From NCBI GenBank assembly GCA_949130485.1, contig OX422186.1, positions 4,071,313-4,135,312 of the forward strand: 64,000 nucleotides of DNA. Reading direction: 5' to 3'. Made by a program: the position numbers and the translations under genes. Positions 1-13,787 of the stretch are shown piece after piece (positions within the stretch are counted from its first letter, which is position 1; each line of letters starts with the position of its first letter). The DNA is from Agelas oroides. Its lineage: Eukaryota > Porifera > Demospongiae > Agelasida > Agelasidae. The notes beneath the pieces were generated by a model that saw only the letters and a list, made by a program, of their open reading frames with translations, did no database searches and had not been told where the DNA came from.

Positions 1-1365
<1,365 letters not shown>

Positions 1366-1454
1366 TGACATTTAGTATTGCCCCCCTCCCCCGCCTCCCC
1401 CCCGTCCCCACGTCGCAATGACATTATCGCGCCAAAAATTGTTTGGTTGTGAAG

Positions 1455-2081
1455 ATGCGTGAGGTGATATCCGTCCACGTAGGCCAGGCCGGTTGCCAGA
1501 TGGGCAATGCGTGTTGGGAGCTCTATTGTCTGGAGCACGCCATCCAGCCAGACGGACTGATGCCCTCGGATACAGGAGGGGACGATTCGTTCAACACGTT
1601 TTTTAACGTGACAGGTGCTGGGAAATACGTTCCTCGCGCGATATTCGTTGATCTCGAGCCATCAGTGATAGACGAAGTGCGCACAGGTGTGTACCGTAGG
1701 TTGTTCCATCCCGAACAGCTGATCACGGGCAAGGAAGACGCAGCGAATAACTACGCTCGCGGTCGCTACACCCTTGGGAGGGAACGGATGGACGAGGTGG
1801 TCGACGGGGTCCGGAAGCTCACCGATCAATCCACGGGCCTGCAAGGTTTTTTAGTCTTCTGCTCTTTCGGCGGCGGGACAGGGTCAGGGTTCGCCTCGCT
1901 ACTGATGGAGCAACTGTCGGCCGACTACGGCAAAAAATCGAAGCTAGAGTTCTCCATCTATCCTGCTCCCCAGATAGCCACCGCTGTGGTTGAGCCCTAC
2001 AACTCAATCCTTACTACACACACTACGCTGGAACACTCGGACTGTGCAAAAAAGACTGAGGGAATCTGGTGTTCAGGGTAG
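1455..2081 (+). pseudogene. Alpha-tubulin, 5' part only (truncated)
   Basis: The ORF starts [13 protein letters not shown] and carries the tubulin GTP-binding signature GGGTGSG, the [18 protein letters not shown] block and LEHSDCA, which are alpha-tubulin hallmarks. Full-length alpha-tubulin is about 450 residues; here similarity stops after about 200, followed by a few unrelated codons and a stop. No downstream exon was found in the next kilobases, which return to TTCGAACC repeats and the minisatellite. The second residues read MREV where most alpha-tubulins have MREC. The frame is clean over 200 codons, so the copy is either recent or the 5' exon of a gene disrupted by repeats. ATG at 1455 was chosen by family start. 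Confidence 0.9.
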
Positions 2082-2455
2082 TTTGACATGAGTTCGGGGT
2101 GATTCAACCCCTTCGAACCAGCTCGAACCACCGTTTGACTTCAGGAACCGGGTGACATGAGTTCGGGTTGGTTCCAATTGAGCCGAGTTCGGGATAGTTT
2201 AATCCAACCTTCTCGAACCACATCGTTGCAGACATAGCAAGGTGTGTAGAGTTCTTTAACATAAGTTCGGGATGGTTCGACTGTACCAAACAAGTACATC
2301 TTTACAAGGGAAGCTAGATGTGCAGGATGCTTATGCACTAGTTGGGGGTAGTTCAAGCGCATCGAACCTCCTCGAACCCTCTCGAACCACATCATTGCAG
2401 AGATAGCAAGGTGTGTAGAGTTCTTTCACATGAGTTCGGAATGGTGTACAGGGTG
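2082..2455. repeat. TTCGAACC-rich dispersed repeat
   Basis: Units such as ATGAGTTCGGGATGGTTCGA, CTCGAACCACATC and GCAAGGTGTGTAGAGTTCTTT occur two to three times here. An inverted relative lies near 5050-5095 (GGTTCGAGGAGGTTAGG ... ACTCATGTC). It separates the tubulin fragment from the next minisatellite block. No coding potential recognised. Confidence 0.7.
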
Positions 2456-5400
2456 CTTATGATACATAGATTGGAAGTACAAGGAAGGGAGTAGAAAATA
2501 TCCGTAGAATGGGAGTAGAATCATCAGTAGAAAGCAAGTAGAATGGGAGTAGAATCCTCAGCAGCAGGGATTAAAATCTCCAGTAGAATGGGAGTAGAAT
2601 CATCAATAAAACTGAAAATCACCAGGGTGGAGTAAAGATTGGGAGTAGAATCATCACAATCATCACTAGATTGTGAATAGAACGGGAGTAGAATGGGTAC
2701 TCAATCATCAGAATGGGAGTAGATTGATAGGTAGAATGATAGGTAGAACCATCAGCAGAATGGGAGTAGAATGATCAGTAGATGAGAATAGATTGATTGG
2801 TTAGAATGGGAGTAGAATCATGCGAATAGAATGGGGATAGAATCATCAGTAGAATAGGTGTACAATCAGTTGAAGGGAGTAGAATCACCAGCTAGAATCA
2901 CCAGTAGAATAGAATGGAAGAATGATCCGTAGAATGGGAGTCGATTCATCAGTAGAATGCGAGTAGAATGGGAGTACAATCATCAGAAGACTGGGAGTAG
3001 AATCTCCAGTAGAATGGTAGCAGAATGTTCAGTAGAGTGAGAGCAGAATGGTCAGTAGAATGAGAGTAGAATGATCAGTAAATATTGTAAGTAGAATGGG
3101 AGTACAATCATCAGAAGACTGGGAGTAGAATCTCCAGTAGAATGGTAGCAGAATGTTCAGTAGAGTGAGAGCAGAATGGTCAGTAGAATTTGAGTAGAAT
3201 GATCAGTAAATATTGTAAGTAGAATGGGGATAGAATCATCAGTAGAATACTGTCAGTAGAATGGGGATAGAATCATCAGTAGAATAGGTGTACAATCAGT
3301 TGAAAGGGAGTAGAATCACCAGGTAGAATCACCAGTAGAATGGAAGAATGATCCGTAGAATGGGAGTACAATCATCAGTAGAATGCGAGTAGATTGGGAC
3401 TACAATCATCAGAAGAATGGGAGTAGAATCTCCAGTAGAATGGTAGTGGTAGTAGAATGCTCAGTAGAGTGGGATAGAATGGAAGAATGATCCGCAGAAT
3501 GGGAGTCGATTCATCAGTAGAATGCGAGTAGAATGGGAGTACAATCATCAGAAGAATGGGAGTAGAATCTCCAGTAGAAGGGTAGTAGAATGCTCAGTAG
3601 AGTGGGGCAGAATGATCAGTAGAATTTGAGTAGAATGATCAGTAGAATACTGTCAGTAGAATGGGGATAGAATCAGCAGAAGAATACTGTCAGTAGAATA
3701 GGGATCGAATCATCAGTAGAATAGGTGTACAATCAGTTGAAAGGGAGTAGAATCACCAGGTAGAATCACCAGTAGAATAGAATCATCCGTAGAATGGGAG
3801 TCGATTCATCAGTAGAATGCGAGTAGAATGGGAGTACAATCATCAGAAGAATGGGAGTAGAATCTCGTGTCCTGCACGTGACTTATTGGCAAGTTCAAAC
3901 ATGCGTAGTTGCCAGTTGCCTTGGATCCTGACTTCGTGTTGCCACTTTTTACGCCTCGAGTGCCCTCTCTCTCGCCTAGTATCGCAATCAGGATGATATC
4001 CCCATTCTACTGACAGTTCTACTCCCATTCTACTGATCATTCTACTCTCAATCTACTGATCCCCCCTCTACAATCATCAGAAGAATGGGAGTAGAATCTC
4101 CAGTACAATGGTAGTAGATTGCTCAGTAGAGTGGGACCAGAATGATCAGTAGATTGAGAGTAGAATGATGCAGTAGAATGGGAGTAGAACTGTCAGTAGA
4201 ATGGGGATAGAATCATCAGTAGAATAGGTGTACAATCAGTTGAAAGGGAGTAGAATCACCAGGTAGAATCACCAGTAGAATAGAATGGAAGAATCATCCG
4301 TAGAATGGGAGTAGAATCATCAGTAGAATGCGAGTAGAATGGGAGTACAATCATCAGAAGAATGGGAGTAGAATCTCCAGTAGAATGTTAGTAGAATGCA
4401 GTGGGAGCAGAATGACCAGTAGATTGAGAGTAGAATGATCAGTAGAATGGGAGTAGAACTGTCAGTAGAATGGGGATAGAATCATCAGTAGAATGCGAGT
4501 AGAATGAGAGTACAATCATCAGAAGAATGGGAGTAGAATCTCCAGTAGAAGGGTAGTAGAATGCTCAGTAGAGTGAGAGTAGATGGTCAGTAGAATGGGA
4601 GTAGATTGCTCAACTGATCCTACTCATTCTACTACCTTTCTACTGGAGATTCTACTCCCATTCTTCTGATGATTGTACTCCCAATCTACTGACAGTTCTA
4701 CTCCCATTCTACTGATCATTCTACTCTCAATCTACTGATCATTCTGCCCCACTCTACTGAGCATTCTACTACCATTCTACTGGAGGATCTGCTCCCATTC
4801 TTCTGATGATTGTACTCCCATTCTACGGATGATTCTTCCATTCTAATCTATTGGTGATTCTACCTGGTGATTCTACTCCCTTTCAACTTCTTGTACACCT
4901 ATTCTACTGATGATTCGATCCCCATTCTACTGACAGTATTCTTCTGATGATTCTATCCCCATTCTACTGACAGTATTCTACTGATCATTCTACTCTAATT
5001 CTACTGATCATTCTGCTGATCCCGTAAGATTTCGATTAAGATTCTGGACTTCAGTGGTTCGAGGAGGTTAGGTAGGGTTGAACCACCCCGTACTCATGTC
5101 AAGCTCCACCACAGGTCTGGTTTGCTGTGTTGTGCTATGGTTCGCGAGGGCCCTCACTCTCAGTCAATGTATGATACTATCTCCATTCATCAGGATACCA
5201 TGATTTGTTTATTAATTTTTGGCATAATTACATGAAGAAAAAATTAACACTTAAGTATCACAACTGAATTCTGACGATTCTACTGATGATTCTACTCCCA
5301 TTCTACTGACAATTCTACTGGTGATTCTACTCCCACTGTACTGGTGTCTCTACTCCCATTCTACTGATGATCCTTTTCTCATTCTACTGACAATTCCACT

Positions 5401-5850
5401 CCAGCTCTACTCATGATTCTATCCCCATTCTATTCGCATGATTCTACTCCCATTCTACCGATCATTCTACTCTCATTCTACTGATCATTCTGCTCCCAAT
5501 CTACTCCCATTCTGCTCTCAGTACAGCCTATTCTACTCCCATTCTGCTCCCAGCCTTATAGAATCATCAGTAGAATAGGTGTACAATCAGTTGAAGGGAG
5601 TAGAATCACCAGGTAGAATCACCAGTAGAATAGAATGGATCCGCAGAATGGGAGTCGATTAATCAGTAGAATGCAATGAGAATGGGAGTAAAATCATCAG
5701 AAGAATGGGAGTAGAATCTCCAGTAGAATGGTAGTAGAACGCTCAGTAGAGTGGGAGCAGAATGATCAGTAGAGTGGGAGCAGAACGATCAGCGGGAGAA
5801 GAAATCAGCAGGCGAGAAGCCACTAGCACCAAAGCTTCCAAGACAAGCAG
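2456..5850. repeat. Minisatellite block, main part, with orientation switches
   Basis: Same GTAGAATGGGAGTAGAATC-type units in larger homogenised blocks of about 250-450 bp (compare 2840-3240, 3240-3600 and 3640-3850). Orientation is forward to about 4610 apart from a short reverse patch at 3985-4060, reverse at about 4615-5030 and 5270-5555, forward again to about 5790. A unique AT-rich patch lies at about 5100-5265. The right end (5819-5850) is the exact inverted copy of bases 1-31, and 5791-5811 is the inverted relative of 66-85. Confidence 0.88.
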
Positions 5851-6060
5851 CCAGTGGTGGTGTAGGTTTTGTTGATGGCTGGCCTTGTGAACTTCTGCTG
5901 AGAAGTTTGCAACTGAGAACTACTCTCATTCTACTGGTGATTCTACTCCCTTTCTACTGATTGTACACCTATTCTACTGATGATTCGATCCCCATTCTAC
6001 TGATCATTCTACTCTAATTCTACTGATCATTCTGCTCCCACTCTACTGAGCATTCTACTA
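5851..6060. repeat. Minisatellite, reverse orientation
   Basis: After about 65 bp of other sequence the array continues in the reverse sense (CATTCTACTGGTGATTCTACTCC) up to the TA at 6059-6060, where the inverted-repeat element at 6061 is inserted. No gene. Confidence 0.8.
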
Positions 6061-6742
6061 GAGTAGCTCATCAATCACCGGACACCACTTAATTCTGGAC
6101 ACCATCAAAGTGTCGGACAACAAATCTTTAAAGGTCGTATAGCTGCTAGCTGATCTGACCTACTCTAGCTAGACCGTGACATAATCAATGAATTTCTTCT
6201 TTCCATGTCCTCGTTCCCCAGTTCCCATTTCCTCGTTCCACACTTCCCCTATTTCGTTTCGAAGGCGCGCCATGTGCTAGGGCAAACCACTCCCGTTCGG
6301 TTTGCGAGATGTTGTAGGCAGTGTTGACATTGACCCAAGCTGTTTACATTGAGTTGGTTGTAAGCCCCCCTCCAGCGAGCGCCTGCATAGCCGCATGCAT
6401 GTACGCAAACATTGCCGTGGCTTCCGGGTCGAGAGTGCGCTCCGATCGAACATCGGAGTGCTAGCTAGCTATTTGTGTGTAGCGCAGCTGTGACCTATTT
6501 GCTAAAACCCTACAGAAACATAGTCCGCAGTTAGGGGTCACTTTCCGAGTACCGATGGTTCGGACAATTGCTACTTTTACAGCTGTGACTGCATAGATCT
6601 TAATCGAGTGAGTCTGGCAGTTATCTATCTTGTTTGTCTTGATGATGTGAAGAAGCGTCCCAAGTACGGACGCATAGCGTTCAGCAGTCCGAGAGATATC
6701 GTGCTGTCCGCGTGATGGTGTCCGATAACGGATGGGTTACTC
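6061..6742. mobile_element. TA-flanked inverted-repeat element (682 bp)
   Basis: The element starts GAGTAGCTCATC and ends with the inverted relative GATGGGTTACTC. The outer 27 bases match at 21 positions, including a run of nine (CGGACACCA). It is flanked on both sides by TA (6059-6060 and 6743-6744). The minisatellite on both sides rejoins cleanly (CATTCTACTA / CCATTCTACTGG pattern), which gives the empty site. TA duplication suggests a Tc1/mariner-type non-autonomous element. No ORF of note inside. Confidence 0.75.
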
Positions 6743-6938
6743 TACCCTTCTACTGGAGATTCTACTCCCATTCTTCTGATGATTCTACTCCCATTCTACT
6801 CGCATTCTACTGATGATTCTACTCCCATTCTACTGGAGATTTTAATCCCTGCTGCTGATGATTCTACTCCCATTCTACGGATATTTTCTATCCCCTTCCT
6901 TGTGCACTGCTGGGACCTGTGGATCAATTCTACTGACG
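6743..6938. repeat. Minisatellite, final reverse segment
   Basis: Reverse-sense units continue past the TA-flanked element and end with GGACCTGTGGATCAATTCTACTGACG, the inverted copy of the segment at about 1045-1085. Small ORFs here are repeat translations only. Confidence 0.8.
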
Positions 6939-7398
6939 CATGCGCAGGTTTTTCTCCTACCTACCAACGGGTGCGAAAAATGGCGTCAGAGAAACCTACA
7001 GCAGAGAAACCTACAGTCGGCTATACAGTCGGCTATCTTCCGTGGCATGGTCCAAATGGTTTTGTAGGTGTAATAAAGGTTTGTGTCTGGCTACGCAGGG
7101 TTTTGTCGTCAAGTTATCTTTTTTTATCTCTTATTTTTCTAGAATAAAGACGGTAGTTTCGTATCTTCTACCATAGATAATTGGGGCGAGCGCAGCGAGC
7201 CCAGTATTGGCGAGGTGAATGCCAACTGTGTTTGTATGTTTGTTTATATGTCATCAACCGACCGGTCTACGTATAACGCATGCGCAGAAACTTGCTAGAC
7301 ACATGTTTGTCAGACAGTAATGAAGTTTGTTTTCAACAAGCAAGTCATCGTGTAGTAGTACTCGTGTACATTCGGTAAAGTAGATCTACATCTTAAAA
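6939..7398. other. 5' region of the first Helitron
   Basis: Unique sequence between the minisatellite and the Helitron start codon. It contains two GCATGCGCAG words (about 6940 and 7279), a short direct duplication (GAGAAACCTACAG) and a GGGGCGAGCGCAGCGAGC motif at about 7183. The true 5' end of the Helitron (expected TC) probably lies here but cannot be fixed from one copy. Confidence 0.4.
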
Positions 7399-10300
7399 AT
7401 GGATGAACAGGATAGCCAGGAGAGAGAGGAAAGGCTTCGGAGAAGGCGAGAACTTGAGAGACAGCGTAGGGCTCGAGAAACAGCTGAACAACGTGAGATA
7501 CGATTGGCAAGGCGGAGAGAACAGTATAGAGCACGTCGATTAGCACGTACGTTTTGTATGAAGTAGCTCTACAGCTAGATAAGATAAAGAGCCATGCACA
7601 ATAGCTTTACTTGGCCCTAGCTGCCGCCTTTTAGATATTAATATCTGTATACCCTATCCTGTAGAAACCAACGAAGCCAGGCAGGCTCGTGCTGATGCCA
7701 ACAGGGTGGCCCAGCAAGATAGCAGACAAAATCAACCCCACGAGGTCACACAGGCTCACTTGGATGCCCTCAGACTGGCCCAACAACAGCGAATAGATCA
7801 TGAAACCCCAGCAGAGAGGCAGGCTCGCTTGGATACCATCAGACTGGCCGAACAACAGAGAAGAGAGGATGAAACCACCCAAGAGAGGCAGGCCCGATTG
7901 GAGGCCATCAGACTGGCCCAACAACAGAGAAGACAGAATGAAACACCAGAGGAGAGGCAGGATCGATTGGATACCCTCAGACTGGCCCAACAACAGAGAA
8001 GACAGAGTGAAACTCCAGATGAAAGGCAGGCTCAATTGGAGGCCGTCAGACTGGCCCAACAAGAGAGAAGAGACATAAGCATTGCTACCCCATTGTTTCA
8101 GCAAAATGCTGTTGAGTCAAGAATGTTGAACTTTCATTCCAAGCTGGCTTCTCTTGAGTTCAGGGAGTGTAACACTTGTTCAGAGAGATTCCCCAATCTG
8201 ACGATGTCCAGGAACAACACAGAATGCTCTCGTTGCCGTCAAGATCGACGAATCCCCAAACTGTATTCGACAGCAAATAACATGAATCCTGGACCTGTCC
8301 CTCAACAATTGCTGGTGAGTAGTTGTGTAACATTTAGCGTCTGCAAACGCAAGCATAGCTACGATATCATTGTAGCTAGTGCTCTGTATAGTACCCTTTC
8401 ATGTAACACATTTTGAATCTCATGTCTCCAATGTATGTAAGGTCTCACCCAAGCTGAGGAAATGTTGATATCTGCTGTCATGCCCATCATGTCGATCTAC
8501 CATCTACCACTCGGTCAGTATGGGTACACAGGCCACGTCATCAACCTGCCCCAAGATGTGGTATCATTCGCACTCTCCCTCCCGAGGCTACCATCTGAGC
8601 TGGATGTACTGATTGTGAGGAAGAATAGTGAACAGTCACATCGAGACTTCCGTGTCCGCAGATCTGTAGTCCAACAAGCCCTCACCTGGCTACTTAATAA
8701 TAACAGATACTACCACGCTAATGCAGTACACATCAATGAAGAGGCTCTACAGCAGCTGCCAGAAGATGGGGACCTGTCAAACCTCACATCACTTCCGACG
8801 AGTGATCCTCAGTCTGAGTCATCACAAGATGATCTATATGGAGCCCACCTGTCAACATCGTTTGTTCCTAATGCTGCACAGCAAAGGAGAGAACAAGAGA
8901 CAGTCCAGAAATCTGTTCAAGACCTGCAGAGTGGCTCACACACCCTCGCATGGCCCACCATTGGAGGAACACCCATCAATGAGTTTACTACAGAGGGCTA
9001 CTTCAGCATGGCCTTCCCCACCCTGTTCCCCACTGGAGCCACTGACTTCCTGGGACAGCGCTGCAACCAGGTCACCATCGGCAACTACTTCACCCACCTC
9101 ATGAAGTACAGAGATGGCCGTTTTGCCAGACACCCTCGCTTCAGGTTCTTCGCCCTGAACACAGAGATGAGGTGGCGGGCACTACAGTCTGGTAGGATCT
9201 ACGTCCAACAACACCCTGGGGATGCACAGCTCACAGTGGACGAGCTACGAGACATGGTGGGAAGAGAGGGAGAGGCTTTCTCCAACAGAGTCCTCCACTA
9301 CGCCTCCAGTCTATGAGGCACCCGTCAGTACTGGTTGAAGCAGCGAGGACGGCTCATCTCCATGGTGGACACTCTCGGCCTGCCCACGATCTTCTTCACC
9401 CACAGTGCTGCCGACCTACAGTGGCCAGAGTTGGCTCAGCTCATCTGTCCAGAAGACTCCGACACATCATTAAGCAGGATCAAAGCTGTCAACAACAACC
9501 CAGCACTTGCTGACTGGTTCTTCTACCACAGAGTGCAGAAGTTTGTTGATGCCTTCTACCTGGGAGTGCTCAAGGCCACAGACTACTGGCTGCGGTTCGA
9601 GTGGCAGCACCAAGGCAGCCCTCACGTCCATGGTGTGGCCTGGTTGCCCAACGCTCCTGACGTAGAGCAGCTGCTGAAGGACAGTGTGAACGCTGAAGCC
9701 CTCAAGCAGGATATCATCCAGTATGCCGACAGGGTGGTCTCAACCATCAACCCTGCTGTTGCCCCTGATGGCAGTGACGTGGACAGTGCACCACTGCCAG
9801 TCACCCAGCCACACATCTGCAACAAGTCCTACCTAGAAGTTGCAGACCGCCAAGAAGACCTATCCCAGCTCATCGCCACATGCCAGAGGCACACAAGATG
9901 CTCTGAAGCATACTGCCTTCGGACACGCCATGGCAAACAAGTGTGTCGCTTTGGCTACCCCAAGCCATTACAACCAGAGACCACAGTCGTGACTGAAGAT
10001 GAGCCAACTCTCCTGACAGCAAGAAACGACGGGATGCTAAACTCCTTCAACCCCGTTCAGCTCTCAGCCTGGCGTGCCAATGTAGATATGCAGTACATTG
10101 TGTCAAGACGTCGAGTGATTGACTACTGCACCAAGTATGTCACCAAGAGTGAGCCAAGATCAGAGTCTCTTAAGGACACCTTCACCAAGATCGTCAGAAG
10201 CCTCAAGGATGGCAACCGATCTCTGAAGGCAGTTCAGAAGCTCCTCATCCACACTGTAGGAGACAGAGACTACTCAGCACAAGAGACCTGCCATATCCTA

Positions 10301-10805
10301 TTGCAGCTACCCATGTACAAGTGCTCCCGTGACTTCATTGTGCTCAGCCTGGATGGTTCCAGAGCAGTGGAGGATCGCGTACAAGATCATGGCCATGTCA
10401 CAGCTCCATCCACCCTCGACCACTACCTCATCCGCCCAGCAACTCCAGTCTTCAACAACATGACCCTGTTGGAGTTCACCCAGAGCTACACCATGCCCAA
10501 GGAGCTGGGGGCAGCACCCAACAAGAGGAACAAGAAGGTTGTGGTCATCACACGGCCCTACTGCTCTCCTGATCCAGCCGAGCCCAAGTACGAACAATAC
10601 TGCCAGCAGTCACTCATGAAGCACAAGAGCTTCCGGCAAGTCACCGACCTGCTAGCTGGCCACGACACCTACGCTCAGGCCTATGCTGAGTTCCTGCAGA
10701 CAGGAGACATCCCACCCTCCCTCGAGGAAGATATCTTCCGCCTACAACAGCACCAGGAACAAGCAAATGCTGATGAGGTACATGTACATCTAAGTCATAC
10801 ATGTA

Positions 10806-11540
10806 CCGTAGTGTCCCGCTAATACGCCCCCTTCGAAAATACGCCCCCCCCCTCTTTTCCGCCAAAGTTCCTGCACAGGGTAGTTTGACTCGTTATAACG
10901 CCCCCCCGGTGAGCGTCTTCTGGAACATCAAAACTACACGTGCTTACTATACGTTGCAAGTGCGTTCAGCAAGACTATAGTAGTCGGTGAATCTTTTGTA
11001 AGTTTTGTGGCTTTTAGAAAAGCCGGTTAGATGTTCCAAGTTTTAAGCTGCTAGTTTAGCAAACAGGTCTGTCAAGGTGTTTTTGTTTCCCTCTGAAGAT
11101 GTACACGCACGGAACCACGAGTCCTTTCCCATCAACTTCAGAACGTCTTCTGTCACCATTGACGATGCAAGTCATCTCGCTGCCACTCTTGTGCAAGAAA
11201 TACCAGCAGACTCTGGAAATTTCCCGTGGTACATGACCGACAGTGTTGCCGTTCTTGAGGACAGCTACAGCGAAGTCGTCGTGAATGTTATTGACCTCGC
11301 GTTGAACTGGCAGCTCTTCTCCGATGTAGGGAGACCACGCAGCTTTGTAAACGTGATGTCCGCGAACAGTACTCTCGATCCTGAAAGTCGTCGCCATAGT
11401 TAGTTGATAGTGAAAGGCATTGATTTCATAGGGGGGGCTTATAGTCGAGACTAATTGCATCCTCGAATATAAGCCCCCCCCCCCACTTTAGGCGGGATGT
11501 AGTGTACAAAATGGGGGGGCGTATTAACGGGACACTACGG
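10806..11540. mobile_element. TA-flanked element with HIRAN-type cargo (735 bp)
   Basis: The left end CCGTAGTGTCCCGCTAATAC and the inverted right end (GTATTAACGGGACACTACGG) match at 19 of 20 bases, and both borders carry TA (10804-10805 and 11541-11542). G/C homopolymer runs follow on the inside. It lies wholly inside intron 3 of Helitron 1; the corresponding intron of the intact Helitron is only 139 bp. The TA duplication and short inverted ends resemble Tc1/mariner-type elements. It carries one ORF on the minus strand but no transposase, so it would need help in trans. Confidence 0.82.
11056..11397 (-). CDS. HIRAN-like domain protein (element cargo)
   Basis: A 113-residue ORF from MATTFRIESTVRGHHVYKAA to a TAA at 11056. 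It shows the HIRAN pattern: RGHHVYKAAWSPYIGEEL, then REVNNIHDDFAVAVL, NGNTVGHVPREISR and a final PCVYIFRG strand. HIRAN domains bind 3' ends of single-stranded DNA in HLTF/Rad5-type helicases; stand-alone copies occur in some viruses and repeats. The frame continues upstream to 11460 without a better start, so ATG at 11397 is preferred because similarity begins there. It sits inside the TA-flanked element on the opposite strand to the Helitron. No partner domain is present. Function in the element is unknown. Confidence 0.65.
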   Translation of the reverse strand: MATTFRIESTVRGHHVYKAAWSPYIGEELPVQREVNNIHDDFAVAVLKNGNTVGHVPREISRVCWYFLHKSGSEMTCIVNGDRRRSEVDGKGLVVPCVYIFRGKQKHLDRPVC

Positions 11541-13445
11541 TATGTACATTTATATGTTCATGTTAAATCTCACTTGTAATGTGCATTCCAATTTACATTG
11601 TGCTTTATTTAGAAATTGCCTGTACTCTAATTAGAACTGTGCACTATACACTGTACACATGCACATACATTGTGTACATTACATGTACAGCTTGCATTGA
11701 CAGTATCTCTCATGTGCACACAGGATGAACAACAACATGAGCAACAACAGCATCAACGATGAGCTCAAGATGAGTGGATGCTCATTTGTCAGAGGGCAGC
11801 TGACCTCCAACCTGACACCAGCTCCCAGGAAGACTTCAACTGGACAGCTGCTGCACAGTCCTACCCCAACCTGGAGGAAGCACCAACATTCATCACCAGG
11901 AACAGGCAGCAAGCTGCTCCACGCACCTTCACCACATCAGCAAGTCCTGACAACCTTCAAGGACGGCAGCTAGAGGTGTACACTACAGTGAAGGATCACT
12001 TTGCCATGCACCACCACTCAGGATGATCGTCACTGGCACAGCAGGTACTGGCAAGTCCTACCTCATCCAGTGCATCAGGCTGCTGCTAGGAGACAAGCTC
12101 ACTGTTGCTGCTCCCACTGGTGTGGCGTCCTTTATCATTGAGGGAACCACACTGCACACACTACTGCAGCTGCCAACAAGGGGGGAATTCAAGCAGTTAG
12201 AAGGTAATCGCCTACAACAGCTTCAACAGGCGATGACAACCATCAAATACCTTATCATTGATGAGATGTCAATGGTCGGAAGGAAGGTGTTTGGGCAGAT
12301 AGACAGCCGCCTTCGCCAGGCCTTCCCCCACCATGCTCAAGAGGTGTTTGGTGGCTGCTCAATGCTACTGTTTGGGGACTTTGGCCAGCTACCACCGTCA
12401 TGGACCTGCCCCTCTACACAACTGACACCCGCACCGAGCTCTCAGATCAGGGGAGAACTGCCTACATGCAGTTTGACAGAGCCTTCACTCTTACTCAAGT
12501 GATGCGTCAAGCTGGCAATGACCCCAGTCAAGTCCGTTTCAGAGACATCCTCCTGCGCCTGAGAAATGCTGACGTCACTCAAGAAGACTGGGAGGAGCTT
12601 ATGAAGCAGACCCCAACCAATGTCGCTGACCTTACATCATTTGCAGATGCTCTACACCTGTATCCAACAGTGGAGGCTGTGGTGGAACACAACATTGGCA
12701 AGCTCAAGGACTCTGGTCAGCCTATTGCCACCATCAAGGCTGTCCACACTGGAGCTAATGCAGCCAAGGCCTCATCTGATGATGCTGGTGGCTTGGAAGC
12801 TGTTGTCTGCCTTGCCAAATTGGCCAGAGTCATGCTCACCAGTAACCTCTGGGTGGAAGTTGGCCTCGTCAACGGAGCAATGGGCATCATTGAAGCAATC
12901 TGCTATAGGAGTGGAGGCCCCCCAGACCTGCCACTGGCTGTGATGGTCAAGTTTGACCACTACTCTGGACCCACCCTCCAAGACGGCACAGTGCCAATCA
13001 CCCCCCTCAGACGCACCTGGTCTAACTCAGGTGTACACTGCTCCCGCCTACAGCTACCCCTCAAGCTAGCCTGGGCCGTCACAATACACAAGTCCCAAGG
13101 ACTTACAACAAGGTGGCCATTGATGTTGGCAAGAAGGAGTTCTCATGTGGCCTGACCTTTGTAGCTTGCTCCAGAGTGCGTCAGATCACTGACCTCCTCT
13201 TCTCTCCACCATTTCCCTTCCAGCGTCTCTCTAATCTCTCCAACAGCCAGCGTCTTCGTGAGAGGCAGCTAGAAGACCAGAGACTTCTGTCATTGCAACC
13301 ATCTACTGAAGCCTCACACACGGATGAAGACATACCCTCTCCTTCCAAACCACCCACGTCTCCTGGCATGGATGAAGATCACTCGGAGTCCATCTACATG
13401 TATCAAGATTTGCCATCACCCTCTCCATTTGATAATCCACCTAGC

Positions 13446-13775
13446 ATGCACGAAGATTGGCCATCACCCTCTCCATCTGACTTCCCACCTGACATGGACA
13501 AAGATTGGCCATCACCCTCTCCGTCTGACTTCCCACCTGACATGGACAAAGATTGGCCATCACCCTCTCCGTCTGACTTCCCACCTGACATGGACAAAGA
13601 TTGGCCATCACCCTCTCCGTCTGACTTCCCACCTGACATGGACGAAGATTGGCCATCACCCTCTCCGTCTGACTTCCCACCTGACATGAACGAAGATTGG
13701 CCATCACCCTCTCCATCTGACTTCCCACCTGACATGGACGAAAATTGGCCATCACCCTCTCCGTCCAATTTCAGC
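13446..13775 (+). repeat. 48-bp in-frame tandem repeat in Helitron 1 C-terminus
   Basis: About seven units encode DMDKDWPSPSPSDFPP with small changes. The intact Helitron in this window has a different Ser/Thr/Pro repeat at the same C-terminal position (SRTPSPP units), so a repetitive Pro/Ser tail is a shared trait even though the units differ. Confidence 0.9.
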
Positions 13776-13787
13776 TCCTACCACTAA

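Larger units (their letters stand above)
7399..13787 (+). pseudogene. Helitron Rep-helicase, decayed copy (Helitron 1)
   Basis: Four exons are readable: 7399-7546, 7665-8314, about 8441-10777 and 11724-13787. The protein has an Arg/Glu-rich repeat N-terminus, a Cys cluster (CNTCSERF), the conserved MNPGPVPQQL boundary, the Helitron N-terminal domain, the HUH motif (SPHVHGVAWLP) and YCTKYVTK, then a PIF1-type helicase with GTAGTGKS and IIDEMSMV. Lesions compared with the second copy in this window: in-frame TGA at 9314-9316 and 11760-11762, frameshifts near 12020, 12400 and 13105, and an exon-3 acceptor reading AA instead of AG. Intron 3 is enlarged by a TA-flanked element. Helitrons move as rolling circles using Rep nicking plus helicase unwinding; this copy cannot encode a full protein. 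Confidence 0.93.
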
